From: Streptomyces sp. NBC_00459
GTDB lineage: Bacteria > Actinomycetota > Actinomycetes > Streptomycetales > Streptomycetaceae
Direction of reading: 5' to 3'
Assembly (NCBI RefSeq): GCF_036013955.1
Contig: NZ_CP107903.1
Location: 8,866,001-8,930,000, forward strand
Length of the DNA: 64,000 bases
The notes beneath the pieces were generated by a model. It made no database searches and had not been told where the DNA came from. It was given only the letters and a program-made list of their open reading frames with translations. The translations under genes were made by a program, and so were the position numbers. How positions within the stretch are numbered: the first letter of the stretch is position 1; every line of letters begins with the position of its first letter. Of the stretch, positions 33,374 through 42,195 are shown one piece after another.

Positions 33374-34928
33374 GGAGGTCCACTCCTTCCATCGCGGCCA
33401 CGAGGTCGTGGTCGTGCCAGCCGCGGGTGATCTCTGAGGTCACTCGGCCCTGGAACATCACCAGGACCCGGTCGCACATGCGCAGGTCGTCGAGCTCGTC
33501 GGAGGCGATGAGCACACCGGTGCCGGTCCGAGCGGTCTCCTCGACCTTGTCGAGGAGGAACTCCTTGGAGCGCACGTCCACACCCGCCGTCGGGTTGATC
33601 AGCACCAGCAGCCGAGGGGCGTCGGCCAGGGCGCGGGCCATGACGACCTTCTGCTGGTTGCCCCCGGACAGGGAGGAGACGGGCAGCTCGGGACCGGGTG
33701 TCTTGATCGCCAGGTTCTCGATCATGCCCTCGGCGAGCCGGTCCCGGGTGCGGCTGCTGAGGAACCCGTTCCTGCCGATCCGGTGGGGCACGGACAGGGT
33801 GGCGTTGTCCGCGATCGACATGTCGGGTACGAAGCCCTGGTGGTGGCGGTCCTGCGGGACGAATCCCGCGCCCGCGGCGAGCGCGGCGGGGACACTGCCC
33901 GGCCGGGGACGCTGACCGGCGATGGCGACCTGGCCGCCGTCCGCCGCCCTGAGTCCCACGACGGTCTCGGCGACCTCCGTGCGACCGCTGCCGGCCGCCC
34001 CCGCGAGCCCGACCATCTCGCCGGCGCCCACCCGGAAGGTGACGCCGTCGTAGGTGTCGCCGCTCAGTTCGCTGACGCTCAGAGCCGCGGTCGCCTCGGC
34101 GGCCAGGGAACCGGCCCGCTCCTCGCGACGGTCGGTCGCTGCCTCGCCGGTCATGGCGGCGACGAGTTCGGTTCGGGGGAGTTCGGTCACCGGCGCGGTC
34201 AGGATGTGCCGGGCGTCCCGGAACACCGTCACCATGTCGCAGATCTCGTAGACCTCCTGGAGGTGGTGACTGATGAACAGGAAGGTCACGCCCTGGCGTT
34301 GCAGGTCGCGGATGCGGTCGAAGAGCCGGTTGATCGCCGCGCCGTCGAGCTGGGCGGTCGGCTCGTCGAGAATGATGAACCGGGCGCCGAAGGACAACGC
34401 GCGGGCGATCTCGACGAACTGCCGCTGCTCCACGTCCAGTTCACCGGCCAGGGTCTGCGGATCCACGTCCACCGACCAGGCCGACAGCAGTTCCCGCGCA
34501 CGACGCCGCACACCCCGCCAGGTGATGAGCCGGCCCCGGCCGTGCTCGTGCCGGTTCAGGAAGAGGTTCTCGGCGACGGTCAGGGTGGGGATGATCGTCG
34601 ACTTCTGGTAGACACAGGCCACCCGTCTGCGCCAGGCGTCCCGGTCCGCGGGCCGGGGGGCCGGGACGCCGCCGAAGGCGACCGTGCCCTCGTCCGGGGC
34701 CTGAAGCCCGGTGAGGACGGACACCAGGGTCGACTTGCCGGCTCCGTTGCGACCGACGAGTGCATGTGTCTCGCCGGGCCTGATGGTGATCCGGGCGCCG
34801 TTGAGCGCCACCGTCGGACCGAATCGTTTGACTATGCCCGTCGCCTCGACGACGGGCGGGCCCGCCGGGGCCCGGCCGTCGTCCGCCGGGGCGGGCGCGG
34901 GGGTGACTGCTCGCTCCCCGTCGCTCAT
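33366..34928 (-). CDS. CUT2 sugar ABC transporter ATP-binding protein (tandem ATPase domains)
   Basis: A 520-residue RbsA/MglA-type protein with two ABC domains. Domain 1 is complete: Walker A GRNGAGKST, signature-like LDVEQRQFVEIARAL, Walker B FIILDEPTAQLD, H-loop FISHH. Domain 2 has the degenerate Walker A common in the family (GAAGSGRTE) and LSGGNQQKVVMARAL, but its Walker B reads LLVLINPTAGVD, replacing the usual Asp-Glu with Ile-Asn, so site 2 is probably not hydrolytic. ATG 34928 (MSDGER) is chosen with AAGGCGG upstream; ATG 34955 is an alternative. Confidence 0.9.
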   Translation of the reverse strand: MSDGERAVTPAPAPADDGRAPAGPPVVEATGIVKRFGPTVALNGARITIRPGETHALVGRNGAGKSTLVSVLTGLQAPDEGTVAFGGVPAPRPADRDAWRRRVACVYQKSTIIPTLTVAENLFLNRHEHGRGRLITWRGVRRRARELLSAWSVDVDPQTLAGELDVEQRQFVEIARALSFGARFIILDEPTAQLDGAAINRLFDRIRDLQRQGVTFLFISHHLQEVYEICDMVTVFRDARHILTAPVTELPRTELVAAMTGEAATDRREERAGSLAAEATAALSVSELSGDTYDGVTFRVGAGEMVGLAGAAGSGRTEVAETVVGLRAADGGQVAIAGQRPRPGSVPAALAAGAGFVPQDRHHQGFVPDMSIADNATLSVPHRIGRNGFLSSRTRDRLAEGMIENLAIKTPGPELPVSSLSGGNQQKVVMARALADAPRLLVLINPTAGVDVRSKEFLLDKVEETARTGTGVLIASDELDDLRMCDRVLVMFQGRVTSEITRGWHDHDLVAAMEGVDLHA

Positions 34929-34975
34929 CTCAACCGCCTTGTGTCCGTGTGTCATTGGGGCTGTCTGGCAGGGGT

Positions 34976-36040
34976 TCAGCCGAGGTTGTTGCCCCACAGG
35001 GACTTGTCGTCGCTCTTCAGGCTTGCCACGCCGCCGTAGGTACCGCCGTCGGCGGTGACCAGCGGGGCGGAGAGCTGGTCCTCCAGCAGGCCGTCACGGA
35101 CCTGGATGATGGTGCTGTCGTGGTCCGTCCTGCCGGGCTTGAACGTCTTCCCGTCGATGGCGGCCTTCAGGTAGTACAGGGCGTACTTGGCGTAGAGGTC
35201 GGCCGGCTGGGAGACGGTGGCGTCGATCCTGCCCTCGGCGATGGACCTGAGTTCCTCGGGGATGCCGTCGTTGGAGACGACGAACACGTGCTTCTTGTCC
35301 GAGGGTTCGACCAGCAGGCCCTTCTGCTTGAGGACCTGGAGGGTGCCGGCCAGGGCGAAACTGGACTGCATGTAGACGCCCTTGATGTCCGGGTTGGCCG
35401 TCAGGTCCGTCTGGAGCTTCTGCGCGGCGACGGCACCGTCCCAGTTGGTGGCCTCGCCGAACACCTTGATGTCCGGGTAGTTCTTCTTCATGCAGTCGTT
35501 GAACGCCTCGGTGCGGTCACGGCCGTTGATGGAGTCCAGGCCGCCCTGGAGCATGACGACCTTGCCCTTGCCGCCGAGCTTGGTGCCCAGGAACTGGCAT
35601 GCCTTCTCGCCGTACGCCCGGTTGTCGGCGCGGACCACCATGAAGACCTTGCCGCTGTCGGGGCGGGTGTCGACGGTGACGACCGGGATCTTCTTCGCCT
35701 CCAGCTGCGCCAGCGTCGGCGCGATGGCGGCGGTGTCCTGCGGGGCCATCGCCAGGCCCTTGACGCCCTGGCTGATGAACGTCTGCGCGTTGGCGGTCAG
35801 CTTGGCGACGTCGTTCTGCGAGTTGGTGGTCTTGAGGGAGAGGCCGAGTTCCTTCGCGTACTCCGGCGTGTACTTGATGTACGAGTTCCAGAAGTCGGTG
35901 TCGGAGCGCGGGTAGTCGACGCCGATCAGCGGTGTGCCGTCACTCGACGCGCCGGTGCTGCCGGAGCCGCCGCAGGCGGTCAGCAGAGCCAGCGCGGAGA
36001 GGACGGAGGCGGCGGAACAGAGGGCGGTTCTGACTCTCAT
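34976..36040 (-). CDS. CUT2 sugar ABC transporter substrate-binding lipoprotein
   Basis: A 354-residue periplasmic-binding-protein type 1 (Peripla_BP_4) lipoprotein. The signal peptide ends in the lipobox LLTAC with Cys23, followed by a Gly/Ser linker. The binding fold shows GVDYPRSDTDFWNSYIKY, GVKGLAMAPQDTAAIAPTL and VVTVDTRPDSGKVF, the usual pattern for monosaccharide binders. It is first in the 11-kb minus-strand block and is preceded by the AT-rich gap that must contain the promoter. The substrate is inferred from downstream genes to be L-fucose or a similar 6-deoxyhexose. Confidence 0.92.
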   Translation of the reverse strand: MRVRTALCSAASVLSALALLTACGGSGSTGASSDGTPLIGVDYPRSDTDFWNSYIKYTPEYAKELGLSLKTTNSQNDVAKLTANAQTFISQGVKGLAMAPQDTAAIAPTLAQLEAKKIPVVTVDTRPDSGKVFMVVRADNRAYGEKACQFLGTKLGGKGKVVMLQGGLDSINGRDRTEAFNDCMKKNYPDIKVFGEATNWDGAVAAQKLQTDLTANPDIKGVYMQSSFALAGTLQVLKQKGLLVEPSDKKHVFVVSNDGIPEELRSIAEGRIDATVSQPADLYAKYALYYLKAAIDGKTFKPGRTDHDSTIIQVRDGLLEDQLSAPLVTADGGTYGGVASLKSDDKSLWGNNLG

Positions 36041-36450
36041 CGGTACTTCCTCACGCTGGTCCCGTAGCGGGAGATGTTTCGGATGGGCGACAACCGTGTG
36101 TCACAGCTCGGAGAGATGGGATGTATATATAGGCGAGCAGTTGAAGGCCTGTCCAGTCTCTCGCGCAATGTGCCCGTTAAATACGGTTTTGCGTGTGAGC
36201 TCGGCACTCAAGGTGGCAGGTTCAAGGTCAAATCCATCCCATCAATCGCGAAGGATTCATGAGGCGATTCAGCCATGCCGCGGCGGCGAGACATACCATG
36301 TCTTCAGAGTGTTCAAGCATGATGAAATATGAAGAAAGAGACAAAACCCCTGGTCAAGGAGTGCTTTTCATCCCTGCGTAACCGTTGACATGCCCGGGAC
36401 GCATGGACGACCTTCGTCCGTAACTACCGGCACCGCATCAGGGATGTCCC
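36041..36450. other. AT-rich divergent regulatory gap between the importer operon and the fucosidase gene
   Basis: 410 bp without a gene. Bases 36301-36360 contain 24 G/C of 60 (40%), far below the surroundings. TATATATA lies at 36124-36131 and TTGACA at 36385-36390. No clear paired -35/-10 or palindromic GntR operator was found by eye, but the region must contain the promoters of both divergent transcripts. Short ORFs here have no recognisable product. Confidence 0.6.
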
Positions 36451-38682
36451 ATGTCGAGTTCGATCAACAGGCGCCACTTCCTCGCGAGCGCCACCTTCGT
36501 GGCCGCGGCAACGGTCGCCGACGGCCTGTTCGGCGCTGGTGGCGCGCAGGCGGCACCCAGCACGTACACACCCGACTGGAACTCGGTCGACCAGCACCCG
36601 CCGGCTCCGGAGTGGTTCCAGGACGCCAAGTTCGGCATCTACTTCCACTGGGGTGTCTTCAGCGTTCCCGCGTACGACAACGAGTGGTACCCGCGCAGCA
36701 TGTACTCGGCCGGCAGCAACGCCAACACGCACCACATCGCGACCTACGGACAGCCGTCGGCCTGGCCGTACCACAACTTCATCAACGGAGCGAAGGACCT
36801 GGCGGGCAACACCGTCCAGTTCGCCCCGAAGCTGAAGTCGGCGGGCGGCAACTTCGACCCCGACGAGTGGGTGCAGCTGTTCGTCGACGCGGGCGCGAAG
36901 TTCGCCGGGCCGGTCGCCGAGCACCACGACGGTTTCTCGATGTGGGACAGCCAGGTCAACGAGTGGAACTCGGTCGCCAAGGGGCCGAAGCTCGACCTGC
37001 TGGGCCTGTTCACCACGGCCGTCCGAAGCCGGGGCCTCAAGCTGCTGGTCGCCATGCACCACGCGTACAACTACAACGGCTTCTACGAGTTCGCGCCCGC
37101 GCAGACGGACACCAGTCTGAAGAAGCTCTACGGGCAGCTCGGCGCGGCGGCGGAGAACCAGCTCTGGTACGACAAGCTCAAGGAGGTCATCGACCGGGCC
37201 GAGCCCGACATCCTCTGGCAGGACTTCAAGCTGGACGCGGTCGACGAGACGCAGCGCCTGAAGTTCCTGTCGTACTACTACAACCGGGCCAACAGCTGGG
37301 GCCGTGAGGTCGTCGCCACGTACAAGGACGGCATGAACGGCAAGGGCGAGGTCTTCGACTACGAGCGGGGCGGGCCGGGCGACCTCACCACGCCCTACTG
37401 GCTGACCGACGACAGCATCTCCAGCTCCAGCTGGTGCTACACGCAGGGCATCGGCTACTACAGCACCCGGCAGATGCTGCACTCGTTCCTCGACCGGGTC
37501 AGCAAGAACGGCAACGTGCTGCTGAACATCGCACCCATGGCCGACGGCACCATCCCCCAGGCCCAGAAGGACATCCTGCTCGGCATCGGTGACTACCTGA
37601 AGCGCTTCGGCGAGTCGGTGTACTCGACCCGCGCGTGGAGCGTGTACGGCGAGGGTCCGACGAAGATGGGCGGCGGCTCCTTCACCAACCCGACCGCCGG
37701 GACGGCCCAGGACATCCGCTTCACCCGGAACAAGACGAACAACGTCCTGTACGCCACCGTCCTTGGCTGGCCCGGCAGTTCCCTGACGATCACGACCCTC
37801 GGCTCGGGCCGGATCAACCTCTCGTCCCTGACATCGGTCGAACTGCTCGACTCGACCGCGGGCAGCTACATCAACCTGCCGACACCCGTGCAGAACGCCT
37901 CCGGGCTGACGGTGTCCCTGCCGTCCTCGGCGCCCCACACCGCCAACGCCTACGTCCTGAAGCTCACCTTCTCCGACGCCATTCCCAGCCTGCGGCCGCG
38001 GACCGGAGCCGTCGCCTTCGGTGACGTCGACTACTCAGGTACCGGCGCCGTACTCGCCGTCGGCGACTACACCGCGAACCAGCTGCAGCAGGCCGGACTG
38101 GGCGCACTCAGCCTCTCCTCGCTCTGGCTGGCCCCCGGCTACCGGCTCGTCGGCTACTCGGGCGACAACTTCACCGGCACCTCGTGGACCTTCACCGCAG
38201 ACAATCCCGACCTCAGAGTCACGGGCAACAACGACCAGGTCACCTCGCTGAGGGTCCAGTTCAACCCGGCGACGTACTTCAGGATCGGCAACATCACCAA
38301 CGGCCTCGCGCTGGACGGCGGCGGCAGTACCACCTTCGGGGCCAACCTCAAGCAGTGGACATGGGACGGTTCTCCCAACCTTCAGTGGCAGGCGGTCGAC
38401 GTCGGCAACGGCTACTACAGGCTGGTCAACCGGACCACCGGAATGGTCGCGGACGGCTGGGGTGCCACGTCCGACGGTGCCGTCGCCCGGCAGGCGGCCT
38501 GGAACGGCGGAAACAACCAGCAGTGGACGATCACCCACCGGGGTGCCGGCCAGTACTCGATAGCCAACCGCACCACCGGCCTCGTCCTCGACGGCGGCGG
38601 CAACGTGGCCTCGGGCTCCGTCACCAAACAGTGGACGTACGGCAGCAGCACCAACCTGCTGTGGACCTTCACGGCCCAGTAG
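36451..38682 (+). CDS. Secreted alpha-L-fucosidase (GH29) with crystallin-like and ricin-type modules
   Basis: A 743-residue exported enzyme that removes terminal alpha-L-fucose. Tat signal: SINRRHFLASATF ... GAQAAP. GH29 domain (about 40-430): KFGIYFHWGVFSVPAY, YEHHDGF-like AEHHDGFSMWDS, nucleophile Asp258 in DILWQDFK, and SKNGNVLLNIAPMADG. A beta-sandwich region follows, then a beta/gamma-crystallin-like unit (about 518-604: DVDYSGTGAVLAVGDYTANQ, GYRLVGYSGDNFTGTSWTF), then a ricin-type beta-trefoil (605-743) with NLQWQ, NNQQW and NLLWTF. Divergent from the importer that would take up released fucose. Confidence 0.93.
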   Translation: MSSSINRRHFLASATFVAAATVADGLFGAGGAQAAPSTYTPDWNSVDQHPPAPEWFQDAKFGIYFHWGVFSVPAYDNEWYPRSMYSAGSNANTHHIATYGQPSAWPYHNFINGAKDLAGNTVQFAPKLKSAGGNFDPDEWVQLFVDAGAKFAGPVAEHHDGFSMWDSQVNEWNSVAKGPKLDLLGLFTTAVRSRGLKLLVAMHHAYNYNGFYEFAPAQTDTSLKKLYGQLGAAAENQLWYDKLKEVIDRAEPDILWQDFKLDAVDETQRLKFLSYYYNRANSWGREVVATYKDGMNGKGEVFDYERGGPGDLTTPYWLTDDSISSSSWCYTQGIGYYSTRQMLHSFLDRVSKNGNVLLNIAPMADGTIPQAQKDILLGIGDYLKRFGESVYSTRAWSVYGEGPTKMGGGSFTNPTAGTAQDIRFTRNKTNNVLYATVLGWPGSSLTITTLGSGRINLSSLTSVELLDSTAGSYINLPTPVQNASGLTVSLPSSAPHTANAYVLKLTFSDAIPSLRPRTGAVAFGDVDYSGTGAVLAVGDYTANQLQQAGLGALSLSSLWLAPGYRLVGYSGDNFTGTSWTFTADNPDLRVTGNNDQVTSLRVQFNPATYFRIGNITNGLALDGGGSTTFGANLKQWTWDGSPNLQWQAVDVGNGYYRLVNRTTGMVADGWGATSDGAVARQAAWNGGNNQQWTITHRGAGQYSIANRTTGLVLDGGGNVASGSVTKQWTYGSSTNLLWTFTAQ

Positions 38683-38715
38683 TCCTCGCCCGACGTCACG
38701 AGCCAGGTCAAAAGG

Positions 38716-38747
38716 ACAGCCGGTCCCGGACTTCCGGGACCGGCTGT
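38716..38747. terminator. Bidirectional terminator with a perfect 14-bp stem
   Basis: ACAGCCGGTCCCGG (38716-38729) pairs with CCGGGACCGGCTGT (38734-38747) across an ACTT loop. It separates the convergent fucosidase and rhamnosidase genes. Confidence 0.88.
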
Positions 38748-38823
38748 GACCTGCCGGGCCCGCCAACTCGCGGTCGGCGCGCCCGGTGTGCCGAGGCCCG
38801 CAGGCCTCCAGCGGCTTTTCCGC

Positions 38824-41800
38824 CTAGCCGCGGACGGTGTGGACGTCGAAGCGGTAGGAGCCCGACCCGACCTCGAACACGGCAGCCCCGTTCTCCATCC
38901 GGAGGAAGCGGACTCCCTTGGCGGTCTCGGCCGGTCGGCCGCCCTCGGTGACGGCCCGGCGGGGCGCGGACGGCACGTGAACCTCCGCGACGGTGTTGAC
39001 CGGCACGGTCACCTTCAGGTCGAGAGTGCCGTCGCGGGTGCTCCACTTCGAGGAGAGAAGGCCGTAGACGGTCTTGAGGCTTCCGGAGCCCTCGGTCAGG
39101 TCTCCGCCGGGCACCGGTGCGATCCGGGAGCGCTTGTAGCCGGGTTCGAGAGCGGAGAGTCCGCCGATGTTCTGGAACATCCAGTCGCCCACGGCGCCGT
39201 AGGCGTAGTGGTTGAAGGAGTTCATGTCGACCGGCCCGAAGTCACCGTTGGGCATGATCGAGTTCCACCGCTCCCACATGGTGGTGGCACCGCTGGCCAC
39301 CTCGTAGCCCCAGGACGGGTAGTCCTTGTGGAGCAGCATCCTGTAGGCGAGGTCGTCGCGGCCGATCCTGCTCAGGGCGGGCAGCAGCAGTGGTGTGCCG
39401 ATGAAGCCGGTCCGCAGGTGGTAATCGGTCAGTGCGAGCTTGGCGACGAACTTCGCGCCGACCTTCTCGACCAGTGCCGGGTCGGAGACGAGGTTCATGC
39501 CGAGAGCCATGGCGTACCCGGTCTGCGAGTTGCCCTTGACCGTGCCGTCGGCGGCGACGTAGGCCGTGGTGAAGGCGGTGCGGATGTCGGCGGAGAGCTT
39601 GCCGTATTCGGACGCCGCCGCGTCGTCGCCGAGGGCCTTGGCCATCTCCGCCATCATGCGGGCGTTCTCGGCGTAGTAGGCCGTGCCCAGGATGCCCTGC
39701 TCGGTCGGGTCGTTCAGGTGCAGCCAGTCGTTGGTGAAGAACGTGGTGCGGCCGGGCTCGAGAAGATCCGGTCCGGCGCTGTCGCGCACGAACTGGAAGA
39801 ACTTCCGCATGGCGGGGTAGTTCTCCCGCAGGATGCGGGTGTCGTCGTACGAGCGCCACACCGAGTACGGCACGGTGATCATCACGTCGGACCAGCCGAC
39901 GCCGCTGTCGCCGAACTGGCCCTGCGGAGTCGGGACGACCGCGGGCAGGTCACCGTTGGTGTACTGGGAGTTGCGGACGTCCGCCATCCAGTGGGACAGG
40001 AACGCCCGGGTGTCGACGAGGTAGTTGGCCGTGGGGGCGAACAGGCTGATGTCTCCGGTCCATCCCAGACGCTCGTCGCGGGCGGGGGTGTCGGTGGGGA
40101 TGGAGAGGAAGTTGCCCCGCTGGCTCCAGGAGATGTTGCTCACCAGTTGGTCGAGCATGGCGTCCGAGGTTTTCAGCGTGCCGGTGGACGGGAGGTCGGA
40201 TCCCCACACGACGCCCTTGACGGCGGAGAGCGCGGGAGGCCCGCTCACCCCGGTGATCTCGATGTAGCGGAATCCGTGCTGTGTGAAGGTGGGTTCGTAG
40301 GTGACCGTTCCGGCCTTGGCGAAGGTGTAGCGGTCGGTGACCCGGGCGGTGCGGAAGTTGTCGGTGTAGAGGGTGCCGTTCTTGTTGAGCACCTCCGCGT
40401 AGCGGATCCGGACGGTCTGGCCGGCGGACCCGGTGAGGGTCAGCCGGGAGACTCCGACCATGTTCTGCCCGAGGTCGTAGACGTAGGTGCCGGTGGTGGG
40501 CTCGGTCAGCTCGCGGGCCTTGAGCACCTGGGTCGCACGCACCGGTTCGTCGCTCTGCGGAACCAGGAGGGCGGTCCGGGACTCCACGCTCGCGACGGGC
40601 TCCCACGCCGAGTCGTCGAAGCCGGGCCGGCTCCAGCCCGACGGCTTCAGACGGGCGTCGTAGGTCTCGCCGTCCTGCAGGTCGGCCCGGGTGTAGGGGC
40701 CTTCAGCCGCTTTCCAGGAACCGTCCGTGGCGATCCACTGGACCGAGCCGTCGGTGTAGGTGATGCGCATCTTCGCCACGAGCGCGGGGGTGTCCCCGTA
40801 CTGGTGGCTCCAGCCGATGCCGACCTTGCCGGCCCACCAGCCGTTCGCCAGGGACGCGCCGATCGCGTTGTCGCCGCGGGCGAGCAGTTTCGTCGCGTCG
40901 TACGTCTGGGACTGGATGCGCTTGTGGTAGTTCGTCCAGCCCGGGGCGAGCTTCTGGTCGCCGACCGGCTTGCCGTTGATCTCCAGCGCGTACACACCGA
41001 GCGCCGACGCGTAGACCCGTGCGGAGGCGATCTTCTTGCCGGTCTTGGTCGCGAAGCCCTTGCGCAGCAGTGGCAGCGTCCGGACCGAGGGCTCGGCCAG
41101 GGCGTCCGTGGTGCCGGACACCACGAGGGCGGAGCCGACGATCGCACCGCCGGTGAACGGGTTCTGGTCGGCGGCGAAGTCGGTGTCGAGCAGCGTGCCG
41201 CCGTCGGCCGCCGTCACCACGGCGTCGTAGACGGTTCCCTGCTCGCCGCAGCATCCGTGGGTACGGAAACCGACGTAGCCCTTGCTGAACGTGGTGTCCG
41301 TGAAGGTGTTGACCAGCTTGCCGTCGAGGGTCGTCCTGATCGTGCTGCCCGTCACGTCGAAGCGGACGGTGTGCCGGTCGGCGAGGAGACTCGCGTCGGT
41401 GAAGCCGAACGGTGCGAGATCCACCTCCTGCAGCACGCTGTAGTTGCCCTTGACCTGCTTGTGCAGCCTCAGCATCGGGGTCGGGCCCGTGACGTTGAAC
41501 TGCCACATGTAACCGTTGGTCGTGTCGGAGGCGCGCAGGAACATGCCGAGGGCGGCGCTGTCGATCTTGAACTCGACCGTGGCGACGTAGTCGGTCCACT
41601 TGTCCAGCTCACTCGCCGCCTCGGGCCGCGTGATCCACTGGGCGCCGTCCCAGTCGCCGGAGTCCAGCAGACCCGTCTCGAAGTGCGCGGGCACGCTCCA
41701 CCGGCTCGCGGCGTTCCTGTCGTCCCAGGCCCGCACGCGCCAGTAGTAGCGGGTGCCCGGCTTCAGGGCAGGACCGCCGTACCGGACACCGGTCTGGCGG

Positions 41801-42108
41801 TCGGACGCGACCTTGCCGGACTTCCACACATCGGCGGACCCCGGTGCGAGTCCGACCTGGATCTCGTACGCCTTCTGCGAGGTCCCCCGCCGGTCCGACG
41901 TGGACTGCCAGCCGAAGACGGGGTCCTCACCGCCGATGCCCAGGGGGTTCACCCGGCCGTTGGTGGTCGGAGTCGTCACGGAGATCCCCGCGTCCTGGAC
42001 CGACGAGGCAGGAGACGCGGACGCGGGCACGACCGCTGTGCCTCCGACCACGGCGAACACGAGAAAACCTCTGAGAAGTACGTACAGCAGCGAGCGTTTA
42101 CGGAGCAT
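38824..42108 (-). CDS. Secreted alpha-L-rhamnosidase (GH78)
   Basis: A 1094-residue exported rhamnosidase. A Sec-type signal (KRSLLYVLLRGFLVFAVVGG ... ASAS) is followed by a fibronectin-like N-domain, an inserted CBM67-like region (about 170-320, WDGAQWITRPEA to VVTAADGG), the Bac_rhamnosid N and barrel domains and a C-terminal sandwich. Catalytic region: PARDERLGWTGDISLFAPT carries the general acid Glu, and TTMWERWNSIMPNGDFG the catalytic base region. Size and domain order are like the characterised S. avermitilis GH78 enzyme. It lies 87 bp downstream of a second GH78 gene in the same direction. Confidence 0.93.
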   Translation of the reverse strand: MLRKRSLLYVLLRGFLVFAVVGGTAVVPASASPASSVQDAGISVTTPTTNGRVNPLGIGGEDPVFGWQSTSDRRGTSQKAYEIQVGLAPGSADVWKSGKVASDRQTGVRYGGPALKPGTRYYWRVRAWDDRNAASRWSVPAHFETGLLDSGDWDGAQWITRPEAASELDKWTDYVATVEFKIDSAALGMFLRASDTTNGYMWQFNVTGPTPMLRLHKQVKGNYSVLQEVDLAPFGFTDASLLADRHTVRFDVTGSTIRTTLDGKLVNTFTDTTFSKGYVGFRTHGCCGEQGTVYDAVVTAADGGTLLDTDFAADQNPFTGGAIVGSALVVSGTTDALAEPSVRTLPLLRKGFATKTGKKIASARVYASALGVYALEINGKPVGDQKLAPGWTNYHKRIQSQTYDATKLLARGDNAIGASLANGWWAGKVGIGWSHQYGDTPALVAKMRITYTDGSVQWIATDGSWKAAEGPYTRADLQDGETYDARLKPSGWSRPGFDDSAWEPVASVESRTALLVPQSDEPVRATQVLKARELTEPTTGTYVYDLGQNMVGVSRLTLTGSAGQTVRIRYAEVLNKNGTLYTDNFRTARVTDRYTFAKAGTVTYEPTFTQHGFRYIEITGVSGPPALSAVKGVVWGSDLPSTGTLKTSDAMLDQLVSNISWSQRGNFLSIPTDTPARDERLGWTGDISLFAPTANYLVDTRAFLSHWMADVRNSQYTNGDLPAVVPTPQGQFGDSGVGWSDVMITVPYSVWRSYDDTRILRENYPAMRKFFQFVRDSAGPDLLEPGRTTFFTNDWLHLNDPTEQGILGTAYYAENARMMAEMAKALGDDAAASEYGKLSADIRTAFTTAYVAADGTVKGNSQTGYAMALGMNLVSDPALVEKVGAKFVAKLALTDYHLRTGFIGTPLLLPALSRIGRDDLAYRMLLHKDYPSWGYEVASGATTMWERWNSIMPNGDFGPVDMNSFNHYAYGAVGDWMFQNIGGLSALEPGYKRSRIAPVPGGDLTEGSGSLKTVYGLLSSKWSTRDGTLDLKVTVPVNTVAEVHVPSAPRRAVTEGGRPAETAKGVRFLRMENGAAVFEVGSGSYRFDVHTVRG

Positions 42109-42195
42109 GGCATCCCCATGTGAAGTGTTTGACGCCGTCAGGTGTTCGCGGCCGGTGTCGACGCGAAGCGCGGTGTGCGGTGGGCGGTGTGGAGG

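Noticed and set aside
38746-42123. 1125-codon plus-strand ORF opposite the secreted rhamnosidase
   Set aside because: Antisense shadow of a GH78 gene: low-complexity Gly/Val/Arg composition, no family motif and no ribosome-binding site.
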